NCBI GenBank assembly: GCA_017561615.1 | Contig: JAFZBT010000143.1 | Coordinates: forward strand, 1 to 20,092 | DNA: 20,092 bases | From: Erysipelotrichaceae bacterium | GTDB taxonomy: Bacteria > Bacillota_I > Bacilli_A > Erysipelotrichales > Erysipelotrichaceae | Direction: 5' to 3' | In this document: in pieces, positions 6,412 through 15,292 of the stretch | Numbering within the stretch: the stretch's first letter is position 1 | Layout: every line of letters starts with the position of its first letter | Program-made: the position numbers and the translations under genes | Notes under the pieces: generated by a model | The model's database searches: none | Told to the model about the DNA's origin: nothing | The model's input: only the letters and a program-made list of their open reading frames with translations

Positions 6412-9144
6412 ATGAATTACTATTTCAAGGAAACTGAAGAAGTTCTGAAGGAAGTTGACTCCAGCCCTGAAGGCCTCAGCAGCCAACAGGTAGCGGAGAG
6501 AGTCGAAAAATACGGCAAGAACCGACTGGAAGAGCCTCCGAAGAAGACGCTGGTTCAGCGCTTCTTCTCATCACTGGCCGATCCGATGATCATCATGCTG
6601 CTGGCAGCCGCGGCGATATCCACCGTCACGACCGTCTATCAGAATGTCGCCCTGGGCGCTGACGAGTCCTATGCGGACCTGTTCATCATCCTGGCAGTCG
6701 TCACCATCAACACCATTCTCGGCGTCGTTCAGGAATCAAAGGCTGAGGAAGCCATCGCCGCTCTGAAGGAAATGACCGCCGCTACCAGCAAGGTCATGCG
6801 CGACGGTCAGCAGACCATCGTCAAGAGCGAGGATGTAACCATCGGCGATGTCATCATCCTGGAAGCCGGCGACGCCGTTCCGGCTGACTGCCGGATCCTG
6901 GAAAGCCATTCCCTGAAGCTGGAAGAGGCTGCCCTGACCGGTGAAAGCGTACCGGTCAACAAGATGGTTGACGCCCTGATGATGAAGGACGGCAAGACCG
7001 ACGTACCGCTGGGCGATCGCGCCAACATGATCTACTCCGGATCCACCGTCGTCTACGGCCGCGGCAGCGCCGTGGTTGTCGGCATCGGCATGGATACCGA
7101 AATGGGCAAGATCGCTTCCGCTCTTAACCAGGCGGAAGATGAATCAACGCCTCTGCAGCGCAAGATGGCTGAGCTGTCAGCCGTGCTGACCAAGCTGGTC
7201 ATCGCCATCTGTGTCTTCGTCTTCGTCTTCGGTGTCGGCCGGGAACTGATGTTCTCCGGCAAGGGAAGCGTTGACGTCTTCTCCGTCGTACTGGACACCT
7301 TCATCATTGCCGTAGCCCTGGCCGTAGCCGCCATTCCGGAAGGCCTGCCGGCCGTTGTTACCATCATCCTGTCCATCGGCGTCACCGCCATGAGCAAGCG
7401 CAATGCGCTGATCAGAAAACTGACCGCCGTTGAGACCCTGGGCTGCACGCAGATCATCTGCTCGGACAAGACCGGCACCCTGACCATGAACAGAATGACC
7501 GTTGTCGATTCCTTCGGCACCGCGGACACTCTGCTGGCCGGCGGCATGGCCTTATGCTCCGACGCCAAGATCGCCGACGGTGATCTCCAGGCTGTCGGTG
7601 AGCCTACCGAAGCAGCGCTGGTAAACTACGCGGCTCATAAATACAAGATGCCTTCCTCCATGCTGGACAGCGAACACCCGCGCCTGGGAGAAGCGCCGTT
7701 TGACTCCATGCGCAAGATGATGTCCGTTGTCGTCAAGGACGGCGACGGGTTCCGTCAGTATACCAAGGGCGCCAACGAGATCGTCCTTAACCTCTGCACT
7801 CATTATCTTGATGAAAACTGCGAGATCAAGCCGATGACGGAAAAGTACCGTACTACCGTCAATGCCAAGGCCAAGGAATTCGCCGACCGCGCTCTGCGTG
7901 TTCTGGGCCTGGGTTACCGCGACTATAAGCAGCTGCCGGAAAGCTTCGATGCCGATGATCTGGAGAACAGCCTGATCTACGTCGGCTTTGTCGGCATGAT
8001 CGACCCCTGCCGCAAGGAAGTCTATGAAGCCATTAAGGAGTGCTCTGAAGCCGGCATCCGTCCGGTCATGATCACCGGCGACCACATCGATACCGCCGCT
8101 GCCATCGGCAAGGACCTGGGCATCATCACTGATTCATCTCAGGCCATGGTCGGCTCGCAGCTGGACGGCATGAGCGATGAGGAACTGGTGGAAACCGTCA
8201 AGAAGGTTTCCGTCTTCGCCCGCGTACAGCCTGAGCACAAGACCAGAATCGTCAGAGCCTTCAAGAGCATGGGCTACATCTGCGCCATGACCGGTGACGG
8301 CGTCAATGACGCCCCGAGCATCAAGGCTGCCGACATCGGCATCGGCATGGGCATCACGGGCACCGACGTTACCAAGGGCGTCGCCGACATGGTGCTTGCC
8401 GATGACAACTTCGCGACCATCGTCAACGCCGTTGAGGAAGGCCGCAAGATCTACGACAATGTCAGAAAGGTCATTCAGTTCCAGCTGTCCACCAACATGG
8501 CTGAAGTCCTCACCATCTTCATCTCCTCACTGTTAGGAGTCAATATTCTCTCCGCTGCCCATCTGTTATGGATCAACATGGTCACTGACAGCGCTCCGGG
8601 CCTGGCCCTGGGCATGGAAAAGGCGGAAAGTGATCTGATGCGCCGCAAGCCGAGGAGCTCATCTGAGAGCGTCTTCGCGCATGGCGCCGGCATCGACATG
8701 ATCCTGCAGGGCATCTACATGGCTGCCGTGGTCGTCGCCTCCTTCTTCATCGGTGATTACCTGGAGAACGGCACCATCAATTTCAGCCAGCTGATCGCCA
8801 ACGGTTCGGCTGACGGCATGACGATGGCCTTCCTTACCTGCAACTTCGTGGAAATGTTCCATGCGATCTCCATGCGTACGCAGAGAGGAAGCATCTTCAA
8901 GCTGAAGACCTTCAACTGGTGGCTGCTGGGAGCCTTCCTGCTCACCACGCTGCTCACCTGCTCGGTCATCTATACTCCGGGCCTCAAGGACCTCTTCGGC
9001 TGCACGGCCATCTCCCTCAGGGAGTTTGCTGTCGCCTTCGGACTGGCCTTCAGCGTCATTCCGGTACTGGAGATCTTCAAGGCCTGCTTCCGCGCAGCTC
9101 ATCACCGCAGAAAACAGCAGAGACAACCGCAGGCTCACAACTAA
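6412..9144 (+). CDS. P2A-type cation-transporting ATPase (Ca2+/Mn2+ family)
   Basis: A 910-residue membrane pump of the SERCA/PMR1 branch of P-type ATPases. It has an N-terminal cation-ATPase domain, the actuator motif TGES (176-179), the phosphorylation site CSDKTGTLT (D352), the nucleotide-binding KGAN (K452), MITGDH, and the hinge TGDGVNDAP (627-635). Transmembrane metal ligands match SERCA: IPEGLP in M4, STNMAEV in M5, NMVTD in M6 and the glutamate of FVEMF in M8. Both classical Ca2+ sites therefore appear intact. GGGAGG (6402-6407) precedes the ATG. Control by a yybP-ykoY riboswitch suggests a role in Mn2+ (or Ca2+/Mn2+) export, as reported for other riboswitch-linked P-type ATPases. Specificity cannot be fixed from sequence alone. 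It is followed by its own terminator. Confidence 0.94.
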   Translation: MNYYFKETEEVLKEVDSSPEGLSSQQVAERVEKYGKNRLEEPPKKTLVQRFFSSLADPMIIMLLAAAAISTVTTVYQNVALGADESYADLFIILAVVTINTILGVVQESKAEEAIAALKEMTAATSKVMRDGQQTIVKSEDVTIGDVIILEAGDAVPADCRILESHSLKLEEAALTGESVPVNKMVDALMMKDGKTDVPLGDRANMIYSGSTVVYGRGSAVVVGIGMDTEMGKIASALNQAEDESTPLQRKMAELSAVLTKLVIAICVFVFVFGVGRELMFSGKGSVDVFSVVLDTFIIAVALAVAAIPEGLPAVVTIILSIGVTAMSKRNALIRKLTAVETLGCTQIICSDKTGTLTMNRMTVVDSFGTADTLLAGGMALCSDAKIADGDLQAVGEPTEAALVNYAAHKYKMPSSMLDSEHPRLGEAPFDSMRKMMSVVVKDGDGFRQYTKGANEIVLNLCTHYLDENCEIKPMTEKYRTTVNAKAKEFADRALRVLGLGYRDYKQLPESFDADDLENSLIYVGFVGMIDPCRKEVYEAIKECSEAGIRPVMITGDHIDTAAAIGKDLGIITDSSQAMVGSQLDGMSDEELVETVKKVSVFARVQPEHKTRIVRAFKSMGYICAMTGDGVNDAPSIKAADIGIGMGITGTDVTKGVADMVLADDNFATIVNAVEEGRKIYDNVRKVIQFQLSTNMAEVLTIFISSLLGVNILSAAHLLWINMVTDSAPGLALGMEKAESDLMRRKPRSSSESVFAHGAGIDMILQGIYMAAVVVASFFIGDYLENGTINFSQLIANGSADGMTMAFLTCNFVEMFHAISMRTQRGSIFKLKTFNWWLLGAFLLTTLLTCSVIYTPGLKDLFGCTAISLREFAVAFGLAFSVIPVLEIFKACFRAAHHRRKQQRQPQAHN

Positions 9145-9152
9145 GCAGACTG

Positions 9153-9177
9153 GGAAGCGCTCAGCGCTTCCTTTTTT
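9153..9177 (+). terminator. Terminator after the P-type ATPase gene
   Basis: GGAAGCG and CGCTTCC form a 7-bp stem around CTCAG, followed directly by six T. The T-run nearly touches the -35 box of the next promoter. Confidence 0.9.
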
Positions 9178-9178
9178 A

Positions 9179-9207
9179 TTGAACGGCGTCCGTAAAACCG
9201 CTAAAAT
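9179..9207 (+). promoter_or_regulatory. Promoter of mgtE
   Basis: TTGAAC (9179-9184), a 17-base spacer and TAAAAT (9202-9207). The predicted start is near 9214, leaving a leader of about 50 bases with a small GCCGC-TAA-GCGGC hairpin. That is too short for a known Mg2+ riboswitch. Confidence 0.75.
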
Positions 9208-9264
9208 GGAAAAAGAAGCCGCTAAGCGGCGAAAGATCATCATCGGTGACCGGGAGGACATGAC

Positions 9265-10662
9265 ATGGCAAAGGAACACTCAACCAATCCTGAATACGTA
9301 GAGCGATTGGTCAAACTGCTCAGCGAAGACATCAGCGCTGAGGATCTGGAAACAATAATCACAAACTATCATGCCTGTGACATCGCCGATGCCCTGGAAG
9401 AACTGACCGGTGAGCAGAGAAAGAAGATCTACGCTGCCGTCAGCGATGAGGAACTGGCCGAGATCTTCGCCTATCTGGAAGAAGTAGGCAAGTACATCGA
9501 GGAACTGCCGCTGGAAAGAGCCGCGGAAGTAGTCTCCTGGATGGACTCTGACGATGCCGTCGACGTCCTTGATGAGATCGACGATACCATCGAGAACAAG
9601 ATCGTTGACCTGATGGATGATGAGTCATCGGAAGACGTCAAGCTCATTCAGTCCTATAACGAGGAAGAGATCGGCTCCAAGATGACCACCAACTACGTAG
9701 TCATCAGCAATGACATGACCGTCAAGCAGGCCATGAAGTCACTGGTCGAGCAGGCCAGGGACAACGACAACATCTCCACTCTCTACGTCGTTGACAGGGA
9801 CGAGAAATTCTACGGCGCCATCAACCTGCCCGATCTGATCATCGCCCGGGCGGACACGCCGCTGGAAAGCATCATTACCAATTCCTACCCGACCGTCTAC
9901 GACCATGAGAAGGTCAGCGATCTGCTTGCCGACCTGCAGGACTACGCGGAAGATTCCTTCCCGGTCCTGGATAAGGACGATCACATTCTGGGCATCATCA
10001 CCGCTCAGGACATCATTGAAGCCACTGATGAGGAACTCGGTGAAGACTATGCCAAGCTGGCCGGTCTTTCCGGCGAAGAGGACCTGCATGAAAAGACCTT
10101 CACCTCGGTAAAGAAGCGCATCCCCTGGCTCATCGTCCTGCTGGTACTGGGCCTGGGCGTCAGCTCCGTGGTCGGAACCTTCGAACATGTCGTCGATCTG
10201 ATACCCCTGCTGGTCTGTTTCCAGTCACTGATCCTGGACATGGCCGGTAACGTCGGTACCCAGTCGCTGGCCGTCACCATCCGGGTCCTTACCGATGAGG
10301 ACCTCAGTGTCAGGGACAAGCTGGGACTGGTTCTCAAGGAGATAAGGGTCGGCATGTTCAACGGCCTGATTCTGGGAACCCTGGTCATTACCTTCATTAC
10401 CGTCTATATCATGCTCGCCAAGGGCCAGCCCTTCGGCCACAGCCTGCTGATCTCGCTGTGCGTCGCTGCCGCTCTGGTGCTGGCCATGATCATCAGCAGC
10501 TTCATCGGTACCATCGTGCCGCTGATCCTGCACAGGATCAATATCGACCCGGCCGTCGCTTCCGGACCGCTGATCACCACGATCAACGACCTGGTCGCCG
10601 TCGTCAGCTATTACTCGCTGGCCTGGCTGTTATTGGTCGACATCTTCAAGCTTTACAGATAA
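9265..10662 (+). CDS. mgtE: Magnesium transporter MgtE
   Basis: MgtE is a homodimeric, Mg2+-gated channel for Mg2+ (also Co2+) in the cytoplasmic membrane. The 465 residues show the full domain order. A helical, very acidic MgtE_N domain occupies about 1-130. A CBS pair follows at about 135-260 (IGSKMTTNYVVISNDMTVKQAM, then ESIITNSYPTVYDHEKV, read as separate motifs). Five membrane helices start near residue 285 (IPWLIVLLVLGLGVSSVVG). The pore signatures DMAGNVGTQSLAVTIR and DPAVASGPLITTINDLVAV are present, including the conserved acidic residue of the last motif. GGGAGG lies 7 bases before the ATG at 9265; an ATG five bases earlier is out of frame. The gene has its own promoter and terminator, next to a metal ATPase gene, which suggests a divalent-cation module. 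Confidence 0.96.
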   Translation: MAKEHSTNPEYVERLVKLLSEDISAEDLETIITNYHACDIADALEELTGEQRKKIYAAVSDEELAEIFAYLEEVGKYIEELPLERAAEVVSWMDSDDAVDVLDEIDDTIENKIVDLMDDESSEDVKLIQSYNEEEIGSKMTTNYVVISNDMTVKQAMKSLVEQARDNDNISTLYVVDRDEKFYGAINLPDLIIARADTPLESIITNSYPTVYDHEKVSDLLADLQDYAEDSFPVLDKDDHILGIITAQDIIEATDEELGEDYAKLAGLSGEEDLHEKTFTSVKKRIPWLIVLLVLGLGVSSVVGTFEHVVDLIPLLVCFQSLILDMAGNVGTQSLAVTIRVLTDEDLSVRDKLGLVLKEIRVGMFNGLILGTLVITFITVYIMLAKGQPFGHSLLISLCVAAALVLAMIISSFIGTIVPLILHRINIDPAVASGPLITTINDLVAVVSYYSLAWLLLVDIFKLYR

Positions 10663-10688
10663 GGCAGCCGGCAGCTGCCTTTTCTTTT
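10663..10688 (+). terminator. Terminator after mgtE
   Basis: GGCAGC and GCTGCC form a 6-bp stem around CGGCA, followed by TTTTCTTTT, immediately after the mgtE stop. Confidence 0.85.
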
Positions 10689-10735
10689 CCGTCCGGCTGA
10701 AAGCTGTCAAAGCGCGGTCTCTTCGTTACTTTTTT

Positions 10736-10765
10736 CTGACGCCTGATGGTAAACCGTGCCATAAT
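10736..10765 (+). promoter_or_regulatory. Possible promoter of the tandem CvpA-like genes
   Basis: CTGACG (10736-10741), an 18-base spacer and CATAAT (10760-10765), about 28 bases before the ATG. The -10 could also be read as TAATAT two bases on. Each box has mismatches, so support is moderate; the 45 bases before it show nothing further. Confidence 0.5.
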
Positions 10766-10792
10766 ATATTAAAGAAACAAGAGGTGCATACC

Positions 10793-12100
10793 ATGGTTTA
10801 CATCATCATCGCTGCCATCGTCGTCATGGCCCTGCTGCTGGGATTGGGAAGAAGCCTTTTCGGCGACATCATTCACCTGATCTCCGCGATCGCTGCCTTT
10901 ATTCTGGCTTTCGTCTTCAGCCCCCAGGTATCGGCAGCCCTGGCCTCATTCCTGAAGCCTGTTCTTGAGCAGAGCGTCAGCCTTGAGCCGGCTACGGAAG
11001 GCATTCTGCGATCGATCGTCAGCCCGCTTTCCTTTACTCTTGTCTTCATCGTTCTGTTCACGGTGATCGGGCTTATTACCCACATCATCAGCGAATTCAT
11101 CAGACCGGAAAAGAAGCCCAAGTTTCTGCCAAAGCTGATCATCAATCTGCTGAGCGGCCTGCTGATTGCCTACGCGCTGCTCGTACCGGCCGGATACTAT
11201 CCTCACAAGGCCGGGGCAATCGACAGATACCTCACCACCATCAATGACAGCATCAGTACCGCTGGCCTGCTGCCCGGGGAAATCAGCCTTTCGGAGACCA
11301 TCTACGGCCCGGTGCTCAACCGGATCACCGCTGCACCCGTTTCCCTGGATGACTTCACCGCCTTCCTTCAGGATCTTGATACCCTGGACTTCAGCAATCT
11401 CGACACCCGCTCACAGCTGATCGAACAGCTGAAGGCCAGCCCTGAAAAGGATGAAATGTGCGGCAACATCGTCAGCATGACCTACGAAAAGTTCATCGAT
11501 TCCACCGACCGGAGAATCATGAAGGAGAAAGGCCGAATGTCAACCAAGCTTGACGCCATGCTGGTGATGACCCAGTACAACTCCATCATCCGCATGTATC
11601 CCGACGCCAATGAAACCACGCTCAGCGCCATGCTGAGATCAGCGGACAGCGAAACCTATGATTTCGCAGCCGGACTGCTGGATGAGAATGACCTGAGAGT
11701 GTTCCACCCCTATCTGGGAAACAACGCTCCTCTGATTGCCCAGATCTTCCGGGAGATCGGCACCTTTGCCGACCGTAGCGACGCGGCCATTGCCCGGGAA
11801 GCCGAAGCTCTGGCCTACCTGCTTTCACCGAAAGGCAATTATCCCAACCTGCCGCTGAATTATCCCAAGCTCGATGCCGCCAAGGTAGCCGGCTGCATCA
11901 GCAGCAGTACCATCCTGCAGAATGCCTTCATCAGCATTACCGAGGGCGGCAGCGTCTTTGACCCCTGCCGGATGAAAGGCACCGCCTACAGCGCCAGCGC
12001 CTCCAAGATCCTGAATGCTCTGAATTCCAAATACGGCCTGGCAGCTGACAGCCAGCTGTACAGAAGCCTGATGGCCTATTTCGGGCTTGGCGGAAACTAG
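10793..12100 (+). CDS. CvpA-like membrane protein with large C-terminal domain, copy A (function unknown)
   Basis: 435 residues, not recognised as a protein of known function. The N-terminal 136 residues hold four predicted membrane helices (about 1-19, 22-44, 81-103 and 115-136) in a layout like CvpA/colicin V production-type proteins, which are much shorter. The basic loop RPEKKPKFLPK between helices 3 and 4 predicts that side inside, so the remaining 300 residues should face outward. That region is mostly helical and hydrophilic. It includes DRSDAAIAREAEALAYLLSP and the final LYRSLMAYFGLGGN, both shared with copy B. The start at 10793 is chosen over an in-frame GTG at 10784 because GAGGTG lies just upstream and the same leader (AAGAGGT-CATACC) precedes copy B. 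The two genes probably form one transcript. Confidence 0.8.
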   Translation: MVYIIIAAIVVMALLLGLGRSLFGDIIHLISAIAAFILAFVFSPQVSAALASFLKPVLEQSVSLEPATEGILRSIVSPLSFTLVFIVLFTVIGLITHIISEFIRPEKKPKFLPKLIINLLSGLLIAYALLVPAGYYPHKAGAIDRYLTTINDSISTAGLLPGEISLSETIYGPVLNRITAAPVSLDDFTAFLQDLDTLDFSNLDTRSQLIEQLKASPEKDEMCGNIVSMTYEKFIDSTDRRIMKEKGRMSTKLDAMLVMTQYNSIIRMYPDANETTLSAMLRSADSETYDFAAGLLDENDLRVFHPYLGNNAPLIAQIFREIGTFADRSDAAIAREAEALAYLLSPKGNYPNLPLNYPKLDAAKVAGCISSSTILQNAFISITEGGSVFDPCRMKGTAYSASASKILNALNSKYGLAADSQLYRSLMAYFGLGGN

Positions 12101-12104
12101 CGCT

Positions 12105-12130
12105 GGGGACAGCGCAGACGAATGGTCCCC
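12105..12130 (+). other. Intergenic hairpin between the two CvpA-like genes
   Basis: GGGGAC (12105-12110) can pair with GTCCCC (12125-12130). A competing GCGCT/AGCGC hairpin overlaps it. There is no T-run, so this is not an obvious terminator. It could affect mRNA stability between the two genes, but no role is shown. Confidence 0.35.
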
Positions 12131-12155
12131 TGATAGAAAATAAGAGGTACATACC

Positions 12156-13478
12156 ATGCAATATCTGATCATTTTAGGCATTGTTCTGATGGCCCAGTTA
12201 CTGGGAGTGAAAAGAAGCCTGTTTGCCGACCTGACTCATCTGCTTTCCGCTGTCAGCGGCTTTGTTCTGGCGCTGATACTTGCCCCGCAGCTCGCCGCCA
12301 GGCTGACCGCCCTGCTGAAGCCGGTCCTGGTGAAATTCCTTACGCTGAGCGATCTGCTGGAAAGGATACTGGCCGCTCTGACCGGTCCGCTGGTCTTTAC
12401 GGCCGCCTTCATTGTCTTTTTCACCGTCATCGGTCTGTTCACCCACATCATCAACAATCTGATAAAGCCGAAGAAAAAACCGAAACTGGTACCCAAGCTG
12501 ATCCTCAATCTGCTCAGCGGTCTATTGATCGCCTATGCTCTGCTGATGCCTCTTGCCTATTATCCCAACCGGAAAGCCGCAGTTGACTGGGTTGCCGGGG
12601 AAGCCGGATATGAAGGTAGCATCAGTGAACTGATTCCTGAAAGCTATCAGCTTCCGGAAGTCCTTTTCCGGCCGCTGATCAGCCGGCTGACCAGTTTCAG
12701 GCTGATCGATTTCTCCGCAACCGCTGATGAAGCCCTGGACGCCTATAACGAAATGAGCCAACTGGAGATCCAGAAGAGTGACGGGCGGATGCAGCTGATC
12801 CAGCGGATCGCCGATGATACGCAGAAAGATGAACTCTACGGCATAATCGTCGAGATGCTGACTGACCGCTTCCCGCTGGCCTATGACCGCCAGATCATGG
12901 CGGTAGACGGCAGAATGTCCGTCAAGCACCGGGCAGCCATCGGCCTGGATCACATTCTGTCCGTCTTCCGCTCCCGTCCCGGAGCCGATAACCATGCGAC
13001 GGTACTGGAAATGCTGAAGACGGCAGACGCAGAAAGCTATGAGCTCGTCGCCTCGCTGTGCCGGCCGGAGACCTTCGATGTCTTCAACGATTCCGTCGGC
13101 GCCAACGCTCAGCTGACAGCCGAGATCATGCGTCAGATCGCTGCCGTGACTGACCGCAGCGACGCCGCCATTGAAAAGGAAGCGGAAGCCCTGACCTACC
13201 TGCTTTCCCCGGCCGGTTCCAAGCTGTTCTCCTATAACTACAGTGAAATGAAGACGGAACTGGCAGCCCGTTACATCAGCGACAGCGTCATCATGCAGAA
13301 CGCCTACATCAAGGTGACCGACGGCGGAAAGATCATGGACCCCTGCAACATGGGCACTCTGGTCTATCACGACCGGGCCGTCGCCATCATCAAAACCATG
13401 GTCGATCAGTACGGGCTGAGCGCAGACAGCGAACTTTACAGAAGCCTGGTAGCCTATTTCGGCATAACCGACATGTAA
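12156..13478 (+). CDS. CvpA-like membrane protein with large C-terminal domain, copy B (function unknown)
   Basis: 440 residues, a clear paralogue of the preceding gene along its whole length. In the 42-residue stretch from FTVIGL (membrane helix 3) to IAYALL (helix 4) I count 33 identities. The same architecture is seen: four N-terminal helices, a basic inner loop KPKKKPKLVPK, then about 300 residues predicted outside. Shared C-terminal blocks are GRMS-K, DRSDAAI-EAEAL-YLLSP, MDPC/FDPC and LYRSL-AYFG near the end. The ribosome site AAGAGGTACATACC is almost identical to that of copy A, so the duplication included the leader. The genes are 55 bases apart with no promoter seen between them. Divergence of the middle part suggests that the copies have specialised. 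Confidence 0.8.
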   Translation: MQYLIILGIVLMAQLLGVKRSLFADLTHLLSAVSGFVLALILAPQLAARLTALLKPVLVKFLTLSDLLERILAALTGPLVFTAAFIVFFTVIGLFTHIINNLIKPKKKPKLVPKLILNLLSGLLIAYALLMPLAYYPNRKAAVDWVAGEAGYEGSISELIPESYQLPEVLFRPLISRLTSFRLIDFSATADEALDAYNEMSQLEIQKSDGRMQLIQRIADDTQKDELYGIIVEMLTDRFPLAYDRQIMAVDGRMSVKHRAAIGLDHILSVFRSRPGADNHATVLEMLKTADAESYELVASLCRPETFDVFNDSVGANAQLTAEIMRQIAAVTDRSDAAIEKEAEALTYLLSPAGSKLFSYNYSEMKTELAARYISDSVIMQNAYIKVTDGGKIMDPCNMGTLVYHDRAVAIIKTMVDQYGLSADSELYRSLVAYFGITDM

Positions 13479-13505
13479 TCAGTGCTTTCTGTCACACGCA
13501 CATTA

Positions 13506-13533
13506 AAAGCGCAGCGGCTTACCGCTGCGCTTT
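13506..13533. terminator. Bidirectional terminator between the CvpA-like pair and ptsI
   Basis: A perfect 12-bp stem, AAAGCGCAGCGG with CCGCTGCGCTTT, around CTTA. It gives a short T-run on either strand (TTTACTG on plus, TTTTAATG on minus) and stands between two convergent genes. Confidence 0.9.
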
Positions 13534-13548
13534 ACTGTTGGCTTGCTG

Positions 13549-15255
13549 TTACTTTACGGTTGCGTGGATCAGGTCCAGAACTTCCTCAGCCGTGCAGCAC
13601 TGGATGGCCTTGTCAGCCAGCTTCTTCATATCCTCATAGGATACGCTGTTGGCAACCTTGCGGGCCTTCAGAATGCTGGTGGCGCTCATCGAGAACTCGT
13701 CCAGGCCCAGACCCATCAGAACGCTGATGGCATCCGGTTCACCGGCCATTTCTCCGCACATGCCGCACCATTTGCCTTCCTTGTGGGCTCCGTCAATGGT
13801 CATCTTGATGAGCTTCAGGATGGAGGGGTTGAACGGCTGGTAGAGGTAGGCAACCTTCTCGCTCATTCTGTCAGCTGCCATGGAGTACTGGATCAGGTCA
13901 TTGGTGCCGATGGAGAAGAAGTCGGCTTCCTTGGCAAACTGATCAGCCAGAACGGCAGCGGCCGGAATCTCGACCATCATGCCGACTTCGATGTCATCGC
14001 CGATCTTGACGCCTTCAGCGACGAGCTTGGCCTTCTCTTCCTCAAAGACCTTCTTGGCTTCCCGGAATTCGCCCAGAGTGGCGATCATCGGGAACATGAT
14101 CTCCAGCTTGCCGTAGGCGCTGGCTCTGATCAGAGCTCTCAGCTGGGTTCTGAAGATGTCCTTGCGGTCCAGGCACAGTCTGATGGCCCTGTAACCCAGG
14201 AAGGGGTTCATTTCCGGATCGATCGGCAGATAGGGAAGCTTCTTGTCGCCGCCGATGTCCAGGGTACGGACAACGACCGGCTTGGGATTCATGGCTTCCA
14301 GAACCTTCTTATAGGCGACGAACTGCTCTTCTTCGGTAGGCAGAGCCTGAGCGTTCATGTACAGGAATTCGGTACGGTACAGACCGACGCCCTCACCGCC
14401 GTTGGCGATGACGCCGTCGACATCGTTGGGAGTGCCGATGTTGGCAACCAGCAGGACCTCATGGCCGTCGGTGGTGCAGCTCTTGGCATCCTTCAGGACC
14501 TTCAGAGCCTCCACTTCCTCACGGTAGGCGTCTGCCTTCTTCTGATATTCGGCAACGGTTGCTTCATCGGGATTGACCAGCAGTTCGCCCTTGATGGCGT
14601 CCAGGATCAGCAGGTCCCCGTGCTTGACTTCACTCATGACGTGCTCGATGCCGACGACCGCCGGGATCTCCAGGCTTCTGGCCATGATGGCGGAGTGAGA
14701 AGTACGGCCGCCGACTTCGGTGGCGAAGCCCTTGGTATATTTCTTGTTGAGCTGAGCAGTATCGGAAGGAGTCAGGTCGTGGGCCACGACGATGCTCTCT
14801 TCATTGATCAGTGACAAATCGGCGATATCGATGCCCAGAATGTGATACTTGATCCTTCTGGTAACGTCGCGGATGTCGGCTGCTCTTTCTCTCATGTATT
14901 CATCATCCAGCGATTCGAACATGGAGATATAATTGCCGGCTACCTGATCGAGAGCGTAATCGCAGTTGACCTTTTCGTTCTCGCACATGTTCTGCACTTC
15001 CGATTCCATGGCCGGGTCTTCGGCAACCATCAGGTGAGCATCGAAGATGGCCAGTTCCTCGTCGGACAGACGGCCGACAGCGGCATTCTTGATCTTCGTG
15101 ATATCTTCCTTGCACTTCTTCAGAGCATTCTTGAAGCGGGCAAATTCAGCTGCCGGATCACAGCCGGTCTTCTTCTCGATCGTGACTTCCGGTGTCTCCA
15201 GCTTGTATGCTTTCGCAATCGTGATTCCACTGCTTGCAGCGATACCTTTCAACAT
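13549..15255 (-). CDS. ptsI: Phosphoenolpyruvate-protein phosphotransferase (PTS enzyme I)
   Basis: Enzyme I autophosphorylates from phosphoenolpyruvate and passes the phosphate to HPr, starting all PTS sugar uptake; it is cytosolic. The 568 residues are the family's usual size. The N-terminal part has LKGIAASSGITIAKAY and an HPr-binding helical region. The phospho-histidine is H187 in the swivelling-domain motif GGRTSHSAIMARSLEIP. The C-terminal PEP-binding TIM barrel shows NGGEGVGLYRTEFLYM, LDIGGDKKLPYLP, the MFPMIAT strand, FFSIGTNDLIQY and the catalytic-cysteine loop WCGMCGEMAGEP. AGGAGG lies 7 bases upstream of the ATG. No ptsH is adjacent, and a promoter and terminator flank the gene, so it appears monocistronic. 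The long open frame opposite it is not a gene. Confidence 0.97.
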   Translation of the reverse strand: MLKGIAASSGITIAKAYKLETPEVTIEKKTGCDPAAEFARFKNALKKCKEDITKIKNAAVGRLSDEELAIFDAHLMVAEDPAMESEVQNMCENEKVNCDYALDQVAGNYISMFESLDDEYMRERAADIRDVTRRIKYHILGIDIADLSLINEESIVVAHDLTPSDTAQLNKKYTKGFATEVGGRTSHSAIMARSLEIPAVVGIEHVMSEVKHGDLLILDAIKGELLVNPDEATVAEYQKKADAYREEVEALKVLKDAKSCTTDGHEVLLVANIGTPNDVDGVIANGGEGVGLYRTEFLYMNAQALPTEEEQFVAYKKVLEAMNPKPVVVRTLDIGGDKKLPYLPIDPEMNPFLGYRAIRLCLDRKDIFRTQLRALIRASAYGKLEIMFPMIATLGEFREAKKVFEEEKAKLVAEGVKIGDDIEVGMMVEIPAAAVLADQFAKEADFFSIGTNDLIQYSMAADRMSEKVAYLYQPFNPSILKLIKMTIDGAHKEGKWCGMCGEMAGEPDAISVLMGLGLDEFSMSATSILKARKVANSVSYEDMKKLADKAIQCCTAEEVLDLIHATVK

Positions 15256-15292
15256 ATTATTCCTCCTGTTTTTTATGTATTCTGTTAAGTTA

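Noticed and set aside
9208..9264. A possible Mg2+ riboswitch (M-box or ykoK) before mgtE
   Set aside because: The leader after the predicted start is only about 50 bases, with a single small hairpin, far too short for those classes.
12522..13370. A 282-codon open frame on the minus strand opposite the second CvpA-like gene
   Set aside because: No ribosome site or promoter, and the plus-strand frame is supported by full-length similarity to its tandem paralogue.
13543..14814. A 423-codon open frame on the plus strand opposite ptsI
   Set aside because: It lies entirely within ptsI, which has clear motifs, promoter and ribosome site. Long antisense frames are common in genes with this codon bias, and its translation shows no recognisable domain.
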